A stretch of DNA of 64,000 bases. It comes from Bacilli bacterium. Its GTDB lineage: Bacteria > Bacillota_I > Bacilli_A > RF39 > UBA660. The translations under genes and the position numbers were made by a program. The DNA lies in NCBI GenBank assembly GCA_900752905.1, contig CAADWX010000014.1, positions 25,853 to 89,852 of the forward strand, written 5' to 3'. The notes beneath the pieces were generated by a model. The model saw nothing but the letters and a program-made list of their open reading frames with translations. It had not been told where the DNA came from and searched no databases. The stretch's first letter is position 1; each line of letters starts with the position of its first letter. Shown in pieces: positions 59,736 to 64,000 of this stretch.

Positions 59736-59889
59736 TAAGGTTATTGTTATGTCTTCAAGACCCGGAAAAATAAAAAAAATATATGATATAGAATTAACAA
59801 ATAAGTCTACACCTATTGAAAATAGAAAAGCAAAAGAGTTTTCTGAATACTATGATAAGATATGGAAGGATATAGATTATCATGTATAG
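59719..59889 (+). pseudogene. ABC transporter ATPase, 3' fragment
   Basis: In the frame set by the core this encodes AISMSDKVIVMSSRPGKIKK, then 36 further residues ending DIDYHV-stop. This is the region that follows the H-loop in SsuB/TauB/ThiZ-type ATPases (AISMSDRVxVxSxRPGxI). It has no start codon with a ribosome site here. Its end overlaps the permease ATG at 59882, so in the joined gene translation of the permease would be coupled to the ATPase. Confidence 0.88.
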
Positions 59890-60670
59890 TTCTGAACATA
59901 TTAAATATATTAAACAATTAAAACATAGAAAATTTATTATCAGGTTTATTCAACTCTTTATAGTTATTTTTTTAATATTTCTATGGCAATTTTTAGCCGA
60001 TAATGAAATAATCAATACATTTATATCATCTAGTCCAAAAAAGGTTATAGATACTATTATTAATCTTCATAAATCAAATAACTTATATCCTCATATATTA
60101 ACAACATTATATGAAACTCTTATAAGTTTTTCTTTAGGTTCCCTTATAGGTTTTATTATTGCCATTTTTATTTGGTGGTTTGATTTTTTTGATAAAATAA
60201 TTGATCCATTTTTAACTGTAATTAATAGTTTACCAAAGGTAGCACTAGGTCCTATAATTATTATTTGGTTTGGAGCTAATATTAATTCAATTATTGTTAT
60301 GGCACTATTAATTTCAGTTATTATAACTATAATAAATATTTCATCTTCATTTAAAGAAACGGATAAAAATAAAATTAAATTAATGAGATCTTTAAAAGCA
60401 AATAAATTTCAAATATTTTATAAACTTGTTTTACCTTATAATTTAAAATCGATAATAAGTACTTTGAAAATAAGTATTAGTATGAATTTAATTGGAATTA
60501 TAATGGGAGAATTTTTAGTTTCAAAAAAAGGTATTGGTTATTTAATTATGTATGGTTCACAAGTTTTTAATTTAAATCTTGTTATTTCAGGAATAGTACT
60601 ATTATGTATAATCTCTACTATTATGTATTACTTGGTTTTATTTATAGAAAAAAAATTTAATAATAAATAA
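59882..60670 (+). CDS. ABC transporter permease (SsuC-like)
   Basis: A 262-residue membrane protein with about six hydrophobic segments. The ABC-contact loop is in MRSLKANKFQIFYKLVLPYN, the EAA-type motif, and GEFLVSKKGIGYLIMYGSQV near the C-terminus is typical of the SsuC/TauC/ThiX class. It forms the pore of the importer with the binding protein at 55680 and the split ATPase. No separate ribosome site of quality is seen; translation probably depends on the upstream frame, which the element interrupts. Confidence 0.93.
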   Translation: MYSSEHIKYIKQLKHRKFIIRFIQLFIVIFLIFLWQFLADNEIINTFISSSPKKVIDTIINLHKSNNLYPHILTTLYETLISFSLGSLIGFIIAIFIWWFDFFDKIIDPFLTVINSLPKVALGPIIIIWFGANINSIIVMALLISVIITIINISSSFKETDKNKIKLMRSLKANKFQIFYKLVLPYNLKSIISTLKISISMNLIGIIMGEFLVSKKGIGYLIMYGSQVFNLNLVISGIVLLCIISTIMYYLVLFIEKKFNNK

Positions 60671-60698
60671 AAAATAATGTTTTTGCATTATTTTTCTT
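60671..60698. terminator. Bidirectional terminator after the permease
   Basis: AAATAATG and CATTATTT arms around TTTTTG, T run on the plus strand and A run for the minus strand; it overlaps the stop of the convergent small gene. Confidence 0.75.
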
Positions 60699-60810
60699 TT
60701 TTTATTTTATCTTTCTTATTTTTCTTTAATATTACTGTTGCTCCAGCTAAAGCACCTGCAACAACCAATCCTGTTCCTGCAGCAACAATAGCTTTTTTCT
60801 TTTTATCCAT
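60688..60810 (-). CDS. Small 40-residue membrane protein
   Basis: ATG at 60810 follows GGAGG by 7 bases. Product: MDKKKKAIVAAGTGLVVAGA, then LAGATVILKKNKKDKIKKEK. One hydrophobic glycine/alanine-rich helix lies between two lysine-rich ends, as in small single-pass proteins. Function unknown. It is too short for most gene finders but has a clear ribosome site and terminator. Confidence 0.6.
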   Translation of the reverse strand: MDKKKKAIVAAGTGLVVAGALAGATVILKKNKKDKIKKEK

Positions 60811-60906
60811 TTTAAATCCTCCAATAACTATATTATTATATAAATATAATTAAAATTCAAGAACTTAGATTTATATTAAATAAATTTTACACGCAATGTG
60901 TAAAAA

Positions 60907-61911
60907 CTATTTTAATTCATCACTAGCTTTTGCATTTAAGCTTATATCAGCACGTCTGCCTAATTTATATGCGAAATATCCTGCTGCACCAATCATAGCG
61001 GCATTGTCAGTACAGTATTTAATCTCTGGAACAGTCAAATCAATTCCATTTTTTAAACACATATTTTTTAAACTTTCTCTAAGTCCTTTATTTGCAGATA
61101 CCCCACCTGCTACTATTAAATTGTGAACATTATATTTTTTTAAAGCCTTTAAAGTTTTCTTTGTTAATATTTCAACCACTCTATTTTGGAATGAAGTAGC
61201 TAAATTAGTTTTATTTATTTCATTTCCCCTTTGTATTTCATTATGTTTTAAATTAATTACAGCGCTTTTTAAACCACTAAAGCTAAAATCAAATGTATTA
61301 TCATCAAGTGGTAGAGGAAGATTATATTCATCTTTTCCTTCATGAGCAAGTTTATCAACTATAGGTCCACCAGGATATGGAATATCAAGGACACGTGCAA
61401 CTTTATCATAGGCTTCACCTACAGCATCATCTAATGTACCACCAATTTTTTCAAAACTATAGTCTTCTTTCATATAAACAAGCTCTGTATGACCACCACT
61501 TACAACTAATGCTATTAAAGGAAATTTCATAGGTTTAACAAGATTATTGGCATATATATGACCAGCTATATGATGTACAGGTACTAAAGGCTTATTATAT
61601 ATATATGCGAGAGTTTTGGCTGCTGTAACACCTATTAAAAGTGATCCTATTAAACCTGGTCCATATGTTACAGCAATAGCATCTATATCGTCCATTGTCA
61701 TTGAAGCTTTTTTTAAAGTATCATCAATTACTAAAGTAATATTTTCAATATGATGTCTACTAGCTATTTCTGGAACAACTCCTCCATAATTTGCATGTAT
61801 ATCCATTTGTGATAAAACAACTGTCGCTATTTCATCGCAACCATTTTTTATAATAGATACACTTGTTTCATCACAACTTGATTCTATTGCTAAAATAAAA
61901 GTATCATTCAT
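60907..61911 (-). CDS. tsaD: tRNA N6-threonylcarbamoyladenosine transferase TsaD
   Basis: A 334-residue ASKHA-fold enzyme: [50 protein letters not shown], the metal ligands in [10 protein letters not shown], and GGHTELVYM. It adds the threonylcarbamoyl group to A37 of ANN-reading tRNAs with TsaB and TsaE. It overlaps the upstream rimI by 8 bases and ends the operon. Confidence 0.98.
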   Translation of the reverse strand: MNDTFILAIESSCDETSVSIIKNGCDEIATVVLSQMDIHANYGGVVPEIASRHHIENITLVIDDTLKKASMTMDDIDAIAVTYGPGLIGSLLIGVTAAKTLAYIYNKPLVPVHHIAGHIYANNLVKPMKFPLIALVVSGGHTELVYMKEDYSFEKIGGTLDDAVGEAYDKVARVLDIPYPGGPIVDKLAHEGKDEYNLPLPLDDNTFDFSFSGLKSAVINLKHNEIQRGNEINKTNLATSFQNRVVEILTKKTLKALKKYNVHNLIVAGGVSANKGLRESLKNMCLKNGIDLTVPEIKYCTDNAAMIGAAGYFAYKLGRRADISLNAKASDELK

Positions 61912-62308
61912 TTATATCACCTAATTCTTTTATCATTAAATATGCATCATCGTTTCCATAATACATTTTTCTAATGGAAGCTATTTTAAATCCATTTTTT
62001 TTATACAACTCTATTGCGGTAAAATTATTAATATTAACTTCAAGTGTAATGTTAATGCATTTTTTTGCTCTATTTATTGTATCTCTTATTAATAAGCTTC
62101 CAATTTTTTTCCCTCTATATTCTTCTAAAACACCGATAAAATTAATTTCACATCTATCATATATAATACTATAACTAATAAAACCTATTAATTTTGAATT
62201 AAGATAATAGCCCAATAATTTATTAAATGGATCAAACTCATTAATGACATTTTCAAAAAGATCTAATATTTCATTTGTTAGATCATTATTAGTTATTTCT
62301 CTTATCAT
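61904..62308 (-). CDS. rimI: RimI-like ribosomal-protein N-acetyltransferase
   Basis: A 134-residue GNAT protein with [20 protein letters not shown] (acetyl-CoA site) and [20 protein letters not shown], typical of RimI. It overlaps tsaB by 20 bases and tsaD by 8, the conserved tsaE-tsaB-rimI-tsaD order. In E. coli it acetylates S18; the target here is inferred. Confidence 0.9.
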   Translation of the reverse strand: MIREITNNDLTNEILDLFENVINEFDPFNKLLGYYLNSKLIGFISYSIIYDRCEINFIGVLEEYRGKKIGSLLIRDTINRAKKCINITLEVNINNFTAIELYKKNGFKIASIRKMYYGNDDAYLMIKELGDINE

Positions 62309-62930
62309 TCAATTTTTCTTCTGCTTCTGTTAATTTTAAATAATTTGGATTAACTAAATGAGGATTCATTGATTCATCTTTTCTATGTTTTTCAATAATT
62401 TTCCATATATTAATTTTAGGAACTTCAGTATTGATATTGAAACTATCATTTGAAACAAATAAAATATCATTGATATTATAGTTTTTAGAAAGAAAATTAT
62501 AAAATTCATCAAGATCAATATATTTATTTTCTATTTCAATATTCAAATTATTATTGTACATACCTGTATAAACATAATTCCTTCTTGCATCTATTAATGG
62601 TACAATATATTTTTTATTAGTATCAACAGATGCTAAAACTTCCAATTCTGACACGGTATTAATTTCTTTATTTAAACCATATGCAATGGTTTTAGCTGTT
62701 GTTACACCAATTCTAATTCCTGTAAAAGATCCAGGACCATTAGATACATATATTTTATCAACATCTTTTATTTCTAAATTTGATTTTTTTAATAATTCAT
62801 CAATTTTTGGCAATAACAATACTGATAAATTATTATCTGCTTCCATTTGAAAATATTCAATTATTTCATTATTTTTGTATAATGCTAAAATCAAATATTT
62901 TGTACACGTATCTATGAAAAGATTTATCAT
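62289..62930 (-). CDS. tsaB: tRNA threonylcarbamoyladenosine biosynthesis protein TsaB
   Basis: A 213-residue ASKHA-fold paralogue of TsaD: INLFIDTCTKYLILALYKNN, VSNGPGSFTGIRIGVTTAKT and PLIDARRNYVYTGMY. It has no catalytic metal site and serves as the partner of TsaD. Four-base overlap with tsaE. Confidence 0.96.
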   Translation of the reverse strand: MINLFIDTCTKYLILALYKNNEIIEYFQMEADNNLSVLLLPKIDELLKKSNLEIKDVDKIYVSNGPGSFTGIRIGVTTAKTIAYGLNKEINTVSELEVLASVDTNKKYIVPLIDARRNYVYTGMYNNNLNIEIENKYIDLDEFYNFLSKNYNINDILFVSNDSFNINTEVPKINIWKIIEKHRKDESMNPHLVNPNYLKLTEAEEKLNDKRNN

Positions 62931-63376
62931 AAAACAGCCTCACACAATTCTTCATATTTTGCACCATATGGTTTTAAAATAAGCATACGTTTATTTTCAT
63001 CTAATACTTTAAATTTTATATCTAATCTTTCTTTTGGTAAAATATCTTTAATTGTATCAGCCCATTCAATAACTACAACTCCACCTTTATTAAAATATTC
63101 TTCTATTCCAATTCCATCTGTATTACCATCAAGTCTATAAACATCCATATGATACAGTGGTAATTCTCCTTCATATTCTTTTATAATAGTAAATGTTGGA
63201 GAAGTTATATTTTCATTTATTCCAAGGGCGTTAGCTATACCTTTGGTAAACATAGTTTTACCACTTCCCAATTCCCCATTTAAACAAATTATCATATTTG
63301 GAAATTTTTCCGATTCAAAATTTTGCGCTAATTCGATAGTTTCCATTTCATTTTTAGTTATTATTTTATATTCCAT
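62927..63376 (-). CDS. tsaE: tRNA threonylcarbamoyladenosine biosynthesis ATPase TsaE
   Basis: A 149-residue P-loop protein: LNGELGSGKTMFTKGIANAL, SPTFTIIKEYEGELPLYHMD and VVIEWADTIKDILP. It drives turnover of the TsaBD complex by ATP hydrolysis. First gene of the operon; the 100-base gap to 5S rRNA contains T/A-rich sequence. Confidence 0.96.
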   Translation of the reverse strand: MEYKIITKNEMETIELAQNFESEKFPNMIICLNGELGSGKTMFTKGIANALGINENITSPTFTIIKEYEGELPLYHMDVYRLDGNTDGIGIEEYFNKGGVVVIEWADTIKDILPKERLDIKFKVLDENKRMLILKPYGAKYEELCEAVL

Positions 63377-63477
63377 AATATCACCATATATAGTATAAAC
63401 AAAAATAAAAAATAATACAATATTAAACTAATCAATTTAAAAAAGTTTATAAAGTATTATTTTTAGACAAAAAAAAA

Positions 63478-63579
63478 TTGGCAACTACCTATTTTCGCTT
63501 ACACTATCGTCGGCGTTAAAGTGCTTAACTTCTGTGTTCGAGATGGGAACAGGTGTATCCACTTTGCTATCGTTACCAA
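63478..63579 (-). rRNA. rrf: 5S ribosomal RNA
   Basis: Minus strand: TTGGTAAC at the 5' end pairs with GTTGCCAA at the 3' end. Conserved 5S features CCTGTTCCCATCTCGAACAC and AGAAGTTAAGC are present, and a T run follows the 3' end as terminator. It lies about 75 bases after 23S rRNA. Ends may be off by a few bases. Confidence 0.96.
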
Positions 63580-63651
63580 TAAAATATATAGAGAAATAAT
63601 TCTCTGAAAACAAGATAATGTATTATTTATTCAATCATATAAAATATAAAT

Positions 63652-64000
<349 letters not shown>

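Overview
The window is strongly AT-rich and uses the standard bacterial code: TGG encodes Trp, and TAA, TAG and TGA all act as stops. It comes from an endospore-forming, Gram-positive-type Bacillota, probably a Bacilli-like gut or rumen lineage. The support is a spoVAC-spoVAD-spoVAE operon behind a forespore-type sigma factor, an alpha/beta SASP gene with a sigma-G-like promoter, a CotD-like coat gene, a class-B RNase P RNA next to gpsB, recU-pbp1A facing nth-dnaD, and rimP-nusA-rnpM-infB. I cannot name the species.

Layout. 1-2.4 kb: end of a surface polysaccharide cluster. 2.4-11.5 kb: an accessory block of zinc-ribbon, Tim44-like, ASCH, NERD and AbrB-fold proteins plus a magnesium P-type ATPase. 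12.1-20.8 kb: an 8.7-kb large-serine-integrase element sitting inside a CotD-like spore coat gene. 21-28 kb: a metallopeptidase, a CDP-alcohol phosphatidyltransferase, ffh and the infB/nusA operon. 28-36 kb: recU, PBP1A, nth, dnaD and phosphoketolase. 36-48 kb: smc, the spoVA/sigF sporulation operon, yebC, SASP, thiI and rny. 48-55 kb: recA, pgsA, a RodZ-like gene, rnpB, gpsB, a CPBP protease, a metallophosphoesterase and a holin/endolysin pair. 55.4 kb: tRNA-Ala. 55.7-60.7 kb: an SsuABC-like ABC importer whose ATPase gene is split by a second, 2.4-kb serine-recombinase element. 60.7-64 kb: the tsaE-tsaB-rimI-tsaD operon, then 5S rRNA and the 3' part of 23S rRNA.

The main observation is that two unrelated intervening elements each interrupt a host gene, and in each case joining the two host halves at a short shared core restores an uninterrupted reading frame. 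The first would give an 89-residue CotD-like protein, the second a 249-residue ABC ATPase. In both, the element ends carry mirror-symmetric arms that together form a plausible attP, and the recombinase gene ends within about 65 bp of one junction. The coat-gene case resembles the skin and SP-beta systems, in which excision during sporulation rebuilds a spore gene. Whether these elements excise on a developmental cue is inference.

A second point is the sporulation operon. The usual spoIIAA-spoIIAB-sigF order is reduced to a STAS protein followed directly by the sigma factor. SpoIIAB is absent here, and the STAS protein has lost the serines at the SpoIIAA phosphorylation site. Other oddities are a RimP with only its N-terminal domain, a zinc-ribbon gene carrying a copied CotD tail, and a stand-alone holin/endolysin pair.
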